From positions 1 to 20,498 of IMG/VR virus record IMGVR_UViG_3300049212_000037: DNA of 20,498 nt. One strand, given 5' to 3'. This DNA is from a virus. Below, one piece after another: positions 1-4,905 of the stretch. Each line of letters starts with the position of its first letter. The first letter of the stretch is position 1. The translations under genes were made by a program, and so were the position numbers. The notes below the pieces were generated by a model that was given only the letters and a program-made list of their open reading frames with translations, was not told the DNA's origin and searched no databases.

Positions 1-27
1 CCCCACCCCCGGCGCGCGGGACACGGG

Positions 28-64
28 GCGACGCGCTGGTTGGCTTGGGGGCCAGGCGCGTCGC
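28..64 (+). terminator. Terminator-like hairpin near the window edge
   Basis: A 9-bp perfect stem (28-36 with 56-64) is extended by TGG/CCA (37-39 with 52-54) with G55 bulged, around a 12-base loop. It is followed by TTCCCTT rather than a clean T-run. It lies before the first promoter-like module and may end transcription from a gene left of the window. All three + frames are open from base 1 to beyond 145, so the end of an upstream gene cannot be excluded or located. Confidence 0.35.
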
Positions 65-87
65 TTCCCTTATGTGCTCTTTTCCGC

Positions 88-140
88 TTGCCTTTGGACC
101 GCTGGCCCCTCACAAGGGGACATCAACACGAAGGAGCAAG
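88..140 (+). promoter_or_regulatory. Early promoter-like module, copy a
   Basis: TTGCCT (88-93), 17 bases, then CACAAG (111-116). A short inverted repeat CCCCT/AGGGG (106-110 with 115-119) overlaps the -10-like hexamer. The leader then reads ACATCAACACG, with AAGGAG at 131-136, 8 bases before the ATG at 145. The stretch TTTTCCG-N-TTGCC is shared with the module at 1233. This is the weakest hairpin of the set. That it is a promoter is inferred from the repeated spacing, not from a known consensus. Confidence 0.45.
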
Positions 141-144
141 TCGT

Positions 145-849
145 ATGTCTGACCAAACGAAGTTGATCGACCGGATCAAGGCGCTGCTGGCGAAGGCCAA
201 GGGCACCGACAACGAGCACGAAGCGGACGCGTTCATGGCGAAGGCCATGGCGCTCATGGAAGAGCACCAGATCGACCTCACCCAGCTCGACGATGCCGCG
301 GATCCGATTGCGGAGCGCGCCGGCATGGAGCAGGGCGCTGGTTCGCACGTTTGGGTGACCAACCTCTACTGCGACCTGGCCCGCCTCTATGGCGCTCGCA
401 CCTACTTCGACAACATCTGGACGGCAAAGGGTCGCCGGGTGCGGATTCAGGTCATCGGACGCGAAAGCGCCAAGGTCACGCTCGACCTTATGCACCCGTT
501 CGTTGTCCAGCAGGTGCGCGAGCAGGCAAAGCGCCTCGCCCCGCTCACCGGTATGTCGGTGCAGGGCCAGGCGAAGCGCATCGGCGCGGCGCTTCGTCAC
601 CGCATCTGGAAGATGATCCGCGAGCAGGAATCGGCCGAGGGCCAGGCGATCAAGACCGAGGCAGCGCGCAAGAACGCGCTGGTGACCACGAACCAGACGG
701 TCGCCCTCTACGAGCAGATCACCCAAGGCTTCGAGACAAAGAAGGGCGGCCGCTCGGTCACTGACGGGCTTGCCCGGGCCGCAGCAGGCCAGGTCTCGCT
801 CGCCCGCCAGATGGGCGGCGGCAACCAGCTCAAGCTGGGGTCGAAGTGA
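145..849 (+). CDS. DUF2786 domain protein
   Basis: A 234-residue protein whose first ~45 residues match the DUF2786 pattern: a short helix ending RIKALLAKAKGT, then an acidic HEADAFMAKAMALMEEHQID stretch with I/L spacing. The remainder (about 50-234) is basic and helical and resembles the longer second domain often found after DUF2786 in phage and plasmid proteins. The biochemical role is unknown; no catalytic motif is obvious. I chose ATG 145 because AAGGAG lies 8 bases upstream and the reading frame upstream is open but unconvincing. It is the first gene of the early block, directly behind the module at 88-140, and its stop overlaps the next start (GTGA). Confidence 0.85.
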   Translation: MSDQTKLIDRIKALLAKAKGTDNEHEADAFMAKAMALMEEHQIDLTQLDDAADPIAERAGMEQGAGSHVWVTNLYCDLARLYGARTYFDNIWTAKGRRVRIQVIGRESAKVTLDLMHPFVVQQVREQAKRLAPLTGMSVQGQAKRIGAALRHRIWKMIREQESAEGQAIKTEAARKNALVTTNQTVALYEQITQGFETKKGGRSVTDGLARAAAGQVSLARQMGGGNQLKLGSK

Positions 850-1220
850 AGAAGGGCGATAGCGTCCTCCTCCCCGTCGCTGACGCGCGGGGAGTGAAGG
901 CGGGGGCGCGCGGCGAAGTGGTCGCCGTGCGTCACCTCCCGACCGACACCAAGTCACAGGCGCTGGTGAAGTGGCAGGGCAAAGCCGGTCACGTTGCACA
1001 CGACCAGGACGCCCTGATCTTGCGCCCCGCCGAACCGTCCTGGCCCGAGCTCGCATGGTATCGCGGCTGGGAATGCGGCTACGAAGGCGAGCGGGCCGCG
1101 TGGACAGGCGAGGGCTATACCGCTTACAAGGGCGGGGCTGATCTCGACGTGCCGCAGCAAAGCGCCGCAACGTGGGAGGGGTTGCTCGATCTGATCGACG
1201 ACGAAGAAGACGAAGCCTAG
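846..1220 (+). CDS. KOW/SH3-like small phage protein
   Basis: A 124-residue protein starting at GTG 846, which overlaps the previous stop (GTGA), so translation is probably coupled. Residues 2-58 have the alternating pattern of a small beta-barrel: KKGDSVLLP, then GARGEVVAV, then ALVKWQGKAG. This resembles KOW or SH3-like modules seen in phage proteins. The C-terminal half is Trp/Gly-rich (ELAWYRGWECGYEGERAAW) and ends in a very acidic tail, DDEEDEA. I do not recognise a specific family. A nucleic-acid or ribosome contact would be typical of KOW folds but is only inference. Confidence 0.75.
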   Translation: MKKGDSVLLPVADARGVKAGARGEVVAVRHLPTDTKSQALVKWQGKAGHVAHDQDALILRPAEPSWPELAWYRGWECGYEGERAAWTGEGYTAYKGGADLDVPQQSAATWEGLLDLIDDEEDEA

Positions 1221-1232
1221 GCGCTTTTCCGG

Positions 1233-1278
1233 TTGCCAGCCCCCTTGTTCCTCTGGACAAGGGGGCATGAGCAACGGA
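1233..1278 (+). promoter_or_regulatory. Early promoter-like module with 9-bp hairpin, copy b
   Basis: TTGCCA (1233-1238), 17 bases, GACAAG (1256-1261). A perfect 9-bp inverted repeat CCCCCTTGT/ACAAGGGGG (1240-1248 with 1257-1265, 8-base loop) fills the spacer and the -10-like hexamer. The leader GCATGAGCAAC leads to CGGAG at 1274-1278. It starts 12 bases after the previous stop. If this is a promoter, transcription would start near 1268, which removes the ATG at 1267 as a start for the next gene. Confidence 0.5.
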
Positions 1279-1287
1279 GCAAACATC

Positions 1288-1485
1288 ATGTCCGACTTCA
1301 CGAAGGCCCGCAAAACCACTGCCACGCATACCGTGTCCCTGCACTGCGGGGGTCGCCCGACCGAGGGCATGCGCTGCGTCTCGTTCCGCGCGCTCAAGGG
1401 GGGCAAGCCCACTGGGCGCACCTTCACCAAGCAATTCGACACCGAGGCCGAGGCCGAGGCGTTCTTCAACACCAAAGGGGAATAA
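1288..1485 (+). CDS. Small hypothetical protein (65 aa)
   Basis: Not recognised. The protein begins MSDFTKARKTTATH and contains a basic middle (RALKGGKPTGRTFTKQF) and an acidic heptad-like TEAEAEAFF near the end. ATG 1288 is preferred over the in-frame ATG at 1267 because CGGAG lies 9 bases upstream and because ATG 1267 sits at the edge of the predicted hairpin and transcription start. The MSDF start is shared with the gene at 4451, which follows the same kind of module, so the leader and first codons may share an origin. The next gene follows after 5 bases. Confidence 0.65.
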   Translation: MSDFTKARKTTATHTVSLHCGGRPTEGMRCVSFRALKGGKPTGRTFTKQFDTEAEAEAFFNTKGE

Positions 1486-1490
1486 TCCAA

Positions 1491-1748
1491 ATGGCATACA
1501 CCAACGCAACACTGAGCTTCATGTCTCCCGAGGACGGCGAGATTGAGGTCGAGTTCGAGGTCAACGTCTGCGCCGCCGAGCGGGACGTTGGCATCATGTC
1601 CGACTACATCGACGACTGGAGCATCTCCGCGGTCGATGGCAACACCGACCTGACCGACGAGCGCAAGGCGGAGGTCACGCAGTGGCTCTTCGACGAGTTC
1701 GGCGGGGAGGACGGCCTGGTCGAGACGCTCAACGAGCAGCTCGACTAG
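1491..1748 (+). CDS. Acidic small hypothetical protein (85 aa)
   Basis: Not recognised. A strongly acidic 85-residue protein with beta-like alternation at the start (ATLSFMSPEDGEIEVEFEV) and an amphipathic helix towards the end (DERKAEVTQWLFDEFGGED). AAAGGGG at 1474-1480 lies 10 bases before the ATG, inside the 3' end of the previous gene, so the two are probably co-transcribed. Its acidity would fit a DNA-mimic or inhibitor-type early protein, but nothing in the sequence proves that. Confidence 0.7.
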   Translation: MAYTNATLSFMSPEDGEIEVEFEVNVCAAERDVGIMSDYIDDWSISAVDGNTDLTDERKAEVTQWLFDEFGGEDGLVETLNEQLD

Positions 1749-1754
1749 GTTCCA

Positions 1755-1810
1755 AGCGGGGGTTGCCGAGCGCGATCCCCGCTCCTACGCTCAGCCCAAC
1801 ATCAACGGAG
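1755..1810 (+). promoter_or_regulatory. Early promoter-like module, copy e (variant)
   Basis: TTGCCG (1763-1768), 17 bases, TACGCT (1786-1791). The inverted repeat AGCGGGG/CCCCGCT (1755-1761 with 1777-1783) encloses the TTGCC box instead of following it, so the geometry differs from the other copies. The leader AACATCAACGGAG (1798-1810) matches the shared ATCAAC-GGAG leader. It lies 6 bases after the previous stop. Confidence 0.4.
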
Positions 1811-1817
1811 TTGTCCA

Positions 1818-1991
1818 ATGCTTGTCTTCTGTGTCGTCCTGGCCATCGCGGTCGAGCTCACGCTCGGCTGGGCGTATCTGCGCCTAGCCTCATACCTGAA
1901 TCCGCCGCAGCGCCTTATGAGCTGGTTGGTTCTGGCCATGGCGGTAATGGCGTTCATCGCCGGCAGCCTCGCCGAACGGGCACTTCCATGA
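1818..1991 (+). CDS. Small two-helix membrane protein (57 aa)
   Basis: A 57-residue ORF with two hydrophobic segments: residues ~2-22 (LVFCVVLAIAVELTLGWAYL) and ~35-51 (SWLVLAMAVMAFIAGSL), joined by a short polar loop YLNPPQRLM. GGAG at 1807-1810 is 7 bases before the ATG and follows the module leader. Its stop overlaps the next start (ATGA at 1988). The size and topology would fit an inner-membrane early protein, for example one acting on host membrane functions or superinfection. No specific family is recognised, and it is far from the lysis genes. Confidence 0.65.
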   Translation: MLVFCVVLAIAVELTLGWAYLRLASYLNPPQRLMSWLVLAMAVMAFIAGSLAERALP

Positions 1992-2281
1992 CCGATCCGA
2001 CCCTTGGCTACGCCAACGGACACGCGGACGGCCTCGCCGAGATCAGCGTCCGGGGTTCGTCGCCTGAGTATCTCGCCGGCTACGACAGCGGGCGGATCGA
2101 GGCCATGAAGACCATGGAACGCTGCTCCGCGCACGGCAAGCAGGTGATGCTCGACGGGGTGCACTTTGCCGACGCCATCAGCAACGAAGCTGCTGTAGTG
2201 ATCGCTTGCGCCCTTAACCACGCGGGGACGGATATCCTCGACCCGTGGGCGAGCGACAAGCTGCAAAGTTACCTGGCCTGA
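1988..2281 (+). CDS. Small hypothetical protein with GY-x2-G motifs (97 aa)
   Basis: Starts at ATG 1988, overlapping the preceding stop by 4 bases. The N-terminal third carries two related motifs, GYANGHADGLAE and YLAGYDSGRIEA. This kind of G-Y-x2-G repeat is common in short phage and prophage proteins of unknown function. The C-terminal part (VMLDGVHFADAISNEAAVVIACAL) is mixed helix. Function is unknown. About 50 bases without a gene follow. Confidence 0.65.
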   Translation: MTDPTLGYANGHADGLAEISVRGSSPEYLAGYDSGRIEAMKTMERCSAHGKQVMLDGVHFADAISNEAAVVIACALNHAGTDILDPWASDKLQSYLA

Positions 2282-2333
2282 TGTGGCCGCTCAATCGACC
2301 TTGCAAACTCTTAACGAAAGGGGGTAATACCCG

Positions 2334-2468
2334 ATGACCCGCAAGGAGAAGGAACTGCTCAATGGACGTCGCCCGCCCAAGCTCGCTTGTCCCGAGTGCG
2401 GACGACTGCACCCAAGCATGTTCTCCCTCAAGCGGTGCACTCATGCACCCGGACGCGGAGAGCGATGA
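2334..2468 (+). CDS. Tiny zinc-ribbon-like protein (44 aa)
   Basis: Translation from ATG 2334 gives MTRKEKELLNGRRPPKLACP followed by ECGRLHPSMFSLKRCTHAPG and a short basic end. The pattern C19-x2-C22, H26, C35-x-H37 looks like a small zinc-binding site. A G-rich SD (AAAGGGGG, 2317-2324) lies 9 bases upstream. The 3' end overlaps the next ORF in another frame. This could be a nucleic-acid or host-protein binder. It is short, but the Cys/His spacing makes chance less likely. Confidence 0.5.
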   Translation: MTRKEKELLNGRRPPKLACPECGRLHPSMFSLKRCTHAPGRGER

Positions 2469-2589
2469 ATGGCTAGCGTCCGAGCGCCGTGGCTGCCGAA
2501 TGATGTTCCTCTGGCTGGGCGTGGGCCTGGCCCTTTGGACGGGGCTGGTGTGGAGCATCATCGTCCTGGCCCACCAGCTCAAGGGATAA
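2443..2589 (+). CDS. Small single-pass membrane protein (48 aa)
   Basis: The N-terminal ~20 residues are polar (MHPDAESDEWLASERRGCRM) and are followed by one hydrophobic helix, FLWLGVGLALWTGLVWSIIV, and a short HQLKG tail. ATG 2443 overlaps the previous gene by 26 bases. An upstream in-frame ATG at 2362 has a better SD (AAGGA around 2349) but would overlap most of the zinc-ribbon ORF, so the start is uncertain. The stop overlaps the next start (TAATG). Function unknown; a holin-like role is possible but it lies far from the endolysin. Confidence 0.45.
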   Translation: MHPDAESDEWLASERRGCRMMFLWLGVGLALWTGLVWSIIVLAHQLKG

Positions 2590-2702
2590 TGAGCCAGGAG
2601 GCCGCGTTGCGTGCTGCTACTCTCCATCGGGATAACGCCACCAGCGACGGCCTCCGCCGCTACTGGGATCAGGTGCTTGCCGGGATCAGGGCGCGGCCGT
2701 GA
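2589..2702 (+). CDS. Very small hypothetical protein (37 aa)
   Basis: ATG 2589 shares bases with the preceding TAA (TAATG), and its TGA shares bases with the following GTG (GTGA), so it is embedded in a coupled chain. It encodes one amphipathic helical peptide, MSQEAALRAATLHRDNATSD and then GLRRYWDQVLAGIRARP. No family is recognised. Support comes only from the coupling pattern on both sides. Confidence 0.4.
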   Translation: MSQEAALRAATLHRDNATSDGLRRYWDQVLAGIRARP

Positions 2703-3007
2703 CCGCCCGCCGCATGACCGACGCGGACTACCGCGAGCTCGGGATTCCTGTCCCTGAGCATATGCGCGCCCCGGATGGGGTGAGGGCGATCACTGTTGAC
2801 GTCCGCGAGTTTTACGAAGGATTCCGCAACCCGGGCGCGCCCCCAGCTGATCGCTGCGAGGCGTGCGGGGCGACCGACCAGGAAGCGGGATTGATCTGCG
2901 AAGGTTGCGCCTGTTGCCAATCGTGCTGCAACTGCACGGCGACGGATTGCGACTGCGACAGCTGCAACGAGCGAAGGGAGCAACGCTACAATGACTGGAT
3001 TACCTGA
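2699..3007 (+). CDS. Cysteine-cluster protein (102 aa)
   Basis: Starts at GTG 2699 by overlap with the previous TGA; an in-frame ATG at 2714 (MTDADYRELGIP) is the alternative. Residues 1-50 are ordinary and contain DYRELGIPVPEHMR. Residues 53-89 hold twelve cysteines at 53, 56, 67, 70, 72, 73, 76, 77, 79, 84, 86 and 89, including several C-x2-C and C-x-C steps. That density suggests binding of two or more zinc ions, in a zinc-ribbon or metallothionein-like way. A charged tail follows. The 3' end overlaps the next gene by 17 bases. Function unknown. Confidence 0.65.
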   Translation: MTARRMTDADYRELGIPVPEHMRAPDGVRAITVDVREFYEGFRNPGAPPADRCEACGATDQEAGLICEGCACCQSCCNCTATDCDCDSCNERREQRYNDWIT

Positions 3008-3170
3008 CAACCCGCATCTGCGCGCCCGCCTGGCCGCAATGGATCTCGAAGCTGCCGAGCGGCGCGTCCGCCGCGCTGTGGCCAGACCCGTGCTGATCGA
3101 CTTCAAGGCTGCGCTGTGCTGCGGCACGTCGCTGGGCCGCCGACCGCGGAGCATGTATGTCCCGGATTAA
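2991..3170 (+). CDS. Small basic hypothetical protein (59 aa)
   Basis: A 59-residue ORF from ATG 2991 with a good SD (GAAGGGAG, 2973-2980) 10 bases upstream. The first half is a basic amphipathic helix (LRARLAAMDLEAAERRVRRA), followed by ARPVLIDFKAALCCGTSLG and a basic end. It overlaps the previous gene by 17 bases and the next by 14. No family is recognised. Confidence 0.55.
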   Translation: MTGLPDNPHLRARLAAMDLEAAERRVRRAVARPVLIDFKAALCCGTSLGRRPRSMYVPD

Positions 3171-3555
3171 GTGGGATCGGACAGTGATCGACCGCCCGGG
3201 TGCGCCCGACGCGGTTGCCGTGCTCAAGTATAAGCTCCTGGCCACGCTGGGGAGCTGGGTCTTGCGCTTGCATAAGATCATGGTCGCCGATCCGCCCGGG
3301 CAGTTCCACGGGCACCCTGCCCGCTATCAGATCCGCGTCATCCTGTGGGGCGGCTATGTGGAAGAGATGCTCGACGGTCGCCGGCGTCGCTGGTTCCCCG
3401 GTCGCATCGGGCTGGTGCGCGACACTGACGTGCACCGGATCGACCGCCTGCTAAACGGCCCCAGCTACTCGCTGTGGTTCCGTTCGCCCACCAGCGGGAA
3501 GACGCTGCTGACGGGCTGGGGGTGGCCCCCGGAGAAGCGCGACACTTGGGTTTAA
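3157..3555 (+). CDS. Cupin-like phage protein, possible metal-dependent enzyme
   Basis: A 132-residue protein that resembles small cupin-fold proteins common in phages of proteobacteria. It has a beta-rich core with HGHP (H51, H53), the block VILWGGYVEE (E69/E70), a W-x-PG turn near 79-82, and DVHRI with H93. H-x-H, a later E, a PG turn and a final H are the usual cupin metal-ligand order. The end SLWFRSPTSGKTLLTGWGW also fits that group. The substrate is unknown; it could modify a small molecule or simply bind one. GGAG (3149-3152) precedes ATG 3157. It is the last gene of the first early run. Confidence 0.6.
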   Translation: MSRIKWDRTVIDRPGAPDAVAVLKYKLLATLGSWVLRLHKIMVADPPGQFHGHPARYQIRVILWGGYVEEMLDGRRRRWFPGRIGLVRDTDVHRIDRLLNGPSYSLWFRSPTSGKTLLTGWGWPPEKRDTWV

Positions 3556-3561
3556 CGAGCT

Positions 3562-3652
3562 ACGAGACGGGGTTAATTGGCCGACAATTACCATATCCAC
3601 CGGATCCCCCCTTTAAGTCCGGGAGGGCGTCGGACAGGTTGCCCCGTCTCGT
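3562..3652 (+). ncRNA. Candidate structured RNA closed by an 11-bp stem
   Basis: ACGAGACGGGG (3562-3572) is perfectly complementary to CCCCGTCTCGT (3642-3652). Inside, CCGAC near 3581 can pair with GTCGG near 3629, or alternatively GTCCG with CGGAC (around 3617-3634). These nested repeats would fold a ~91-base transcript into a closed multi-helix structure. No tRNA cloverleaf or known RNA family is recognised. It could be a small RNA, a leader structure, a terminator of the upstream run or a DNA site. Confidence 0.35.
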
Positions 3653-3672
3653 TCCGGCACGTTAGGTGCCAA

Positions 3673-3697
3673 TTAAATGCAAAGGCGTTAATGCAAA
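3673..3697 (+). repeat. Direct repeat, operator-like
   Basis: TTAAATGCAAA (3673-3683) and TTAATGCAAA (3688-3697) differ by one A. They start about 15 bases apart and lie just upstream of an extended-10-like TGTTATACA (3701-3709). Tandem A/T-rich half sites next to a promoter-like box are typical of a regulator binding site, but no good -35 is present. Confidence 0.35.
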
Positions 3698-3716
3698 TTG
3701 TGTTATACAGGTCCCG

Positions 3717-3740
3717 CCTCGGTCGAATCCTCGACTGAGG
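3717..3740 (+). promoter_or_regulatory. 10-bp hairpin before the SD of the next gene
   Basis: CCTCGGTCGA (3717-3726) pairs with TCGACTGAGG (3731-3740) around loop ATCC, with one G-T wobble. The SD GGAG (3744-3747) starts 3 bases after it. Its position is that of a leader hairpin affecting translation or mRNA stability of the gene at 3756. It contains GGTCGAATCC, which looks like part of a tRNA T-arm, but no tRNA can be folded. Confidence 0.45.
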
Positions 3741-3755
3741 GTTGGAGTATGGGCA

Positions 3756-3974
3756 ATGCAGAAGCATCCTATCGTGACGCTCGGGGGCGTCATCCACGCG
3801 CAATTCGTCCGCATCACCGCGGCCGAGCATGTGGATGAACGTGGACGCGGTAAGAACCTCAGACCCGCTCATTGGCTGCTGCGCTTGGCGCCGCTCAACG
3901 ATCCGGATGTGGAGGACATCACCCTCTGCATCTCGGACAGGCGCGCGGAAGAAGCCGGGCTGGTCATTCAATGA
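3756..3974 (+). CDS. Small hypothetical protein (72 aa)
   Basis: Not recognised. ATG 3756 is chosen because GGAG lies 8 bases upstream. The same frame is open back to a GTG at 3666, but that stretch has hairpins and no SD. The protein is mixed: a beta-like start MQKHPIVTLGGVIHAQFVRI, a basic middle DERGRGKNLRP and an acidic LNDPDVEDITLCI. It starts with MQKH, and the next gene starts with MQKQ behind a similar hairpin-SD arrangement. Confidence 0.6.
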   Translation: MQKHPIVTLGGVIHAQFVRITAAEHVDERGRGKNLRPAHWLLRLAPLNDPDVEDITLCISDRRAEEAGLVIQ

Positions 3975-3994
3975 GCTGATGATCCAATAACGTG

Positions 3995-4023
3995 TTGCCC
4001 CTGTATCGTGGGGCGTGTAGCAT
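3995..4023 (+). promoter_or_regulatory. Early promoter-like module, copy f
   Basis: TTGCCC (3995-4000), 17 bases, TAGCAT (4018-4023), the best match to a sigma-70 -10 box within this set. GCCCC/GGGGC (3997-4001 with 4010-4014) forms a short inverted repeat inside the box and spacer. It begins about 20 bases after the stop at 3974. A second, much stronger hairpin follows at 4026-4060. Confidence 0.45.
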
Positions 4024-4025
4024 CA

Positions 4026-4060
4026 CCGGCGACGCATAGGATTCCCCTATGTGTCGCCGG
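4026..4060 (+). promoter_or_regulatory. 15-bp leader hairpin abutting the SD
   Basis: CCGGCGACGCATAGG (4026-4040) pairs with CCTATGTGTCGCCGG (4046-4060) around loop ATTCC; 14 Watson-Crick pairs and one G-T wobble. The GG at the foot of the stem is also the first half of the SD GGAG (4059-4062). Opening the stem base would therefore affect ribosome access to ATG 4070. If TAGCAT (4018-4023) is a -10 box, this hairpin is the very 5' end of the mRNA. Confidence 0.55.
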
Positions 4061-4069
4061 AGATACGTT

Positions 4070-4387
4070 ATGCAGAAGCAACTGTCCCCCGTGCAACGCG
4101 GGGTCGAGATCGTGACCAACATTTCCCAGCTGGGCTGTTCGTCCGATCATTACCAGCAACAGATCGAAGAGCTCCATGAGCTTATGGCGCAGGCAGCGAC
4201 AAACGAGGTCCGCGAGGCCTTGGGCGACCGCCTGCCTGAGAGCGTCCGCGTCATGCCTGTGTCCGTCGCTGCGCTGTGGTTCAGCGGCGAAGAGAACGAG
4301 GGCTCGCCGGAGGCGGAGGCATACTGGGCGGCGACGTCCAAGTTCTTCCGTCGCATCTATCAGGCCTGCGCTGCGGGCTGTAACTAG
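4070..4387 (+). CDS. Hypothetical protein (105 aa)
   Basis: Not recognised. ATG 4070 has GGAG 7 bases upstream. The in-frame ATG 4049 lies inside the 15-bp hairpin and has no SD, so it is rejected. The sequence is helical and acidic (SDHYQQQIEELHELMAQAAT, later GEENEGSPEAEAYW) with aromatic residues near the end (FFRRIYQACAAG) and a total of three Cys. It is monocistronic in appearance, flanked on both sides by promoter-like modules. Confidence 0.65.
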   Translation: MQKQLSPVQRGVEIVTNISQLGCSSDHYQQQIEELHELMAQAATNEVREALGDRLPESVRVMPVSVAALWFSGEENEGSPEAEAYWAATSKFFRRIYQACAAGCN

Positions 4388-4390
4388 GGG

Positions 4391-4440
4391 TTGCCTGGCC
4401 CCTTGTCCGCATGGATAAGGGGCCATCGACCACGAAGGAG
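4391..4440 (+). promoter_or_regulatory. Early promoter-like module with 12-bp hairpin, copy c
   Basis: TTGCCT (4391-4396), 17 bases, GATAAG (4414-4419). The inverted repeat GGCCCCTTGTCC/GGATAAGGGGCC (4397-4408 with 4413-4424; loop GCAT) has one G-T wobble and includes the -10-like hexamer. The leader CCATCGACCACG is followed by AAGGAG (4435-4440). It starts 3 bases after the previous stop codon. Confidence 0.5.
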
Positions 4441-4450
4441 TAAACGTCTC

Positions 4451-4846
4451 ATGTCCGACTTCGATAAGATTCTCGCCAAGGCGCGCGACGCCGCATCCGC
4501 GGCGATCCAAGCCAAGTATGACGCCGGCGAGCGCGAGCAGCCTTTCAACTGCGGCTTCGCTTGGGTCACGATCAAAGGCACCAGCCCCCTCGCCCGTCAC
4601 CTGGCCAAACGCGTCGAAGCGCGCGGCGGCGAGCACCGCCTGACCCGTGAAGAGCGCATGCTGTGGGGCTCGAAGGGCTATCCGAAGGGGTGGCAGTTCT
4701 GGAAGCCCGGCATCTGGCCGACCCCGCCCGCCGACACGCGCTCCTACCAGCAGGACATGGACTTCCATGCCGCGGCAGCGCGCGCCTTCGCCGGCGTGCT
4801 CAAGGAGCACGGGATCGAAGCCGAGGTCGGAACCCGTCTCGACTAA
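4451..4846 (+). CDS. Conserved-looking hypothetical phage protein (131 aa)
   Basis: Starts at ATG 4451 with AAGGAG 10 bases upstream. Helical N-terminus (FDKILAKARDAASAAIQAKY), then FNCGFAWVTIKG, a basic segment with KGYPKGWQFWKPG, and a C-terminal helix, FHAAAARAFAGVLKEHGIEA, ending TRLD. The combination CGFAWV, KGW-x-FW-x-PG, an AFA-x-VL helix and a final RLD/RMD is one I associate with a widespread phage protein of unknown function. No catalytic role is known to me. It is transcribed alone between two promoter-like modules. Confidence 0.7.
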   Translation: MSDFDKILAKARDAASAAIQAKYDAGEREQPFNCGFAWVTIKGTSPLARHLAKRVEARGGEHRLTREERMLWGSKGYPKGWQFWKPGIWPTPPADTRSYQQDMDFHAAAARAFAGVLKEHGIEAEVGTRLD

Positions 4847-4851
4847 GGGGG

Positions 4852-4898
4852 TTGCCACCTTGTCCTGGAAACGCGACAAGGTGGCATCAACCAAGGAG
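4852..4898 (+). promoter_or_regulatory. Early promoter-like module with 11-bp hairpin, copy d
   Basis: TTGCCA (4852-4857), 17 bases, GACAAG (4875-4880). GCCACCTTGTC/GACAAGGTGGC (4854-4864 with 4875-4885) is an 11-bp perfect inverted repeat with a 10-base loop. Here the outer stem is CCACC/GGTGG instead of CCCCC/GGGGG, with both arms changed together. The leader GCATCAACC is followed by AAGGAG (4893-4898). It starts 5 bases after the previous stop. Confidence 0.5.
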
Positions 4899-4905
4899 AT
4901 GTCTG

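Larger units (their letters stand above)
3556..3755 (+). other. Non-coding structured gap of 200 bases
   Basis: No convincing ORF. This stretch is visibly richer in A/T in its second half than its neighbours. It holds, in order, a long inverted repeat (3562-3652), a TTGCCC box (3639-3644), a direct repeat of TTAA(A)TGCAAA (3673-3697), an extended-10-like TGTTATACA (3701-3709) and a 10-bp hairpin (3717-3740). It separates the first run of small genes from the second. A reading frame open from GTG 3666 runs through it into the next gene but lacks an SD. Confidence 0.6.

Noticed and set aside
3700-3745. tRNA-like T-arm (GGTCGAATCC) in the non-coding gap
   Set aside because: One T of the canonical T-loop is missing, the flanking bases do not form a T-stem, and no acceptor, D or anticodon stems fit; a simple 10-bp hairpin explains it better.
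4049-4069. ATG 4049 as start of the gene at 4070
   Set aside because: It is in the arm of a 15-bp hairpin and has no SD, while ATG 4070 has GGAG 7 bases upstream.
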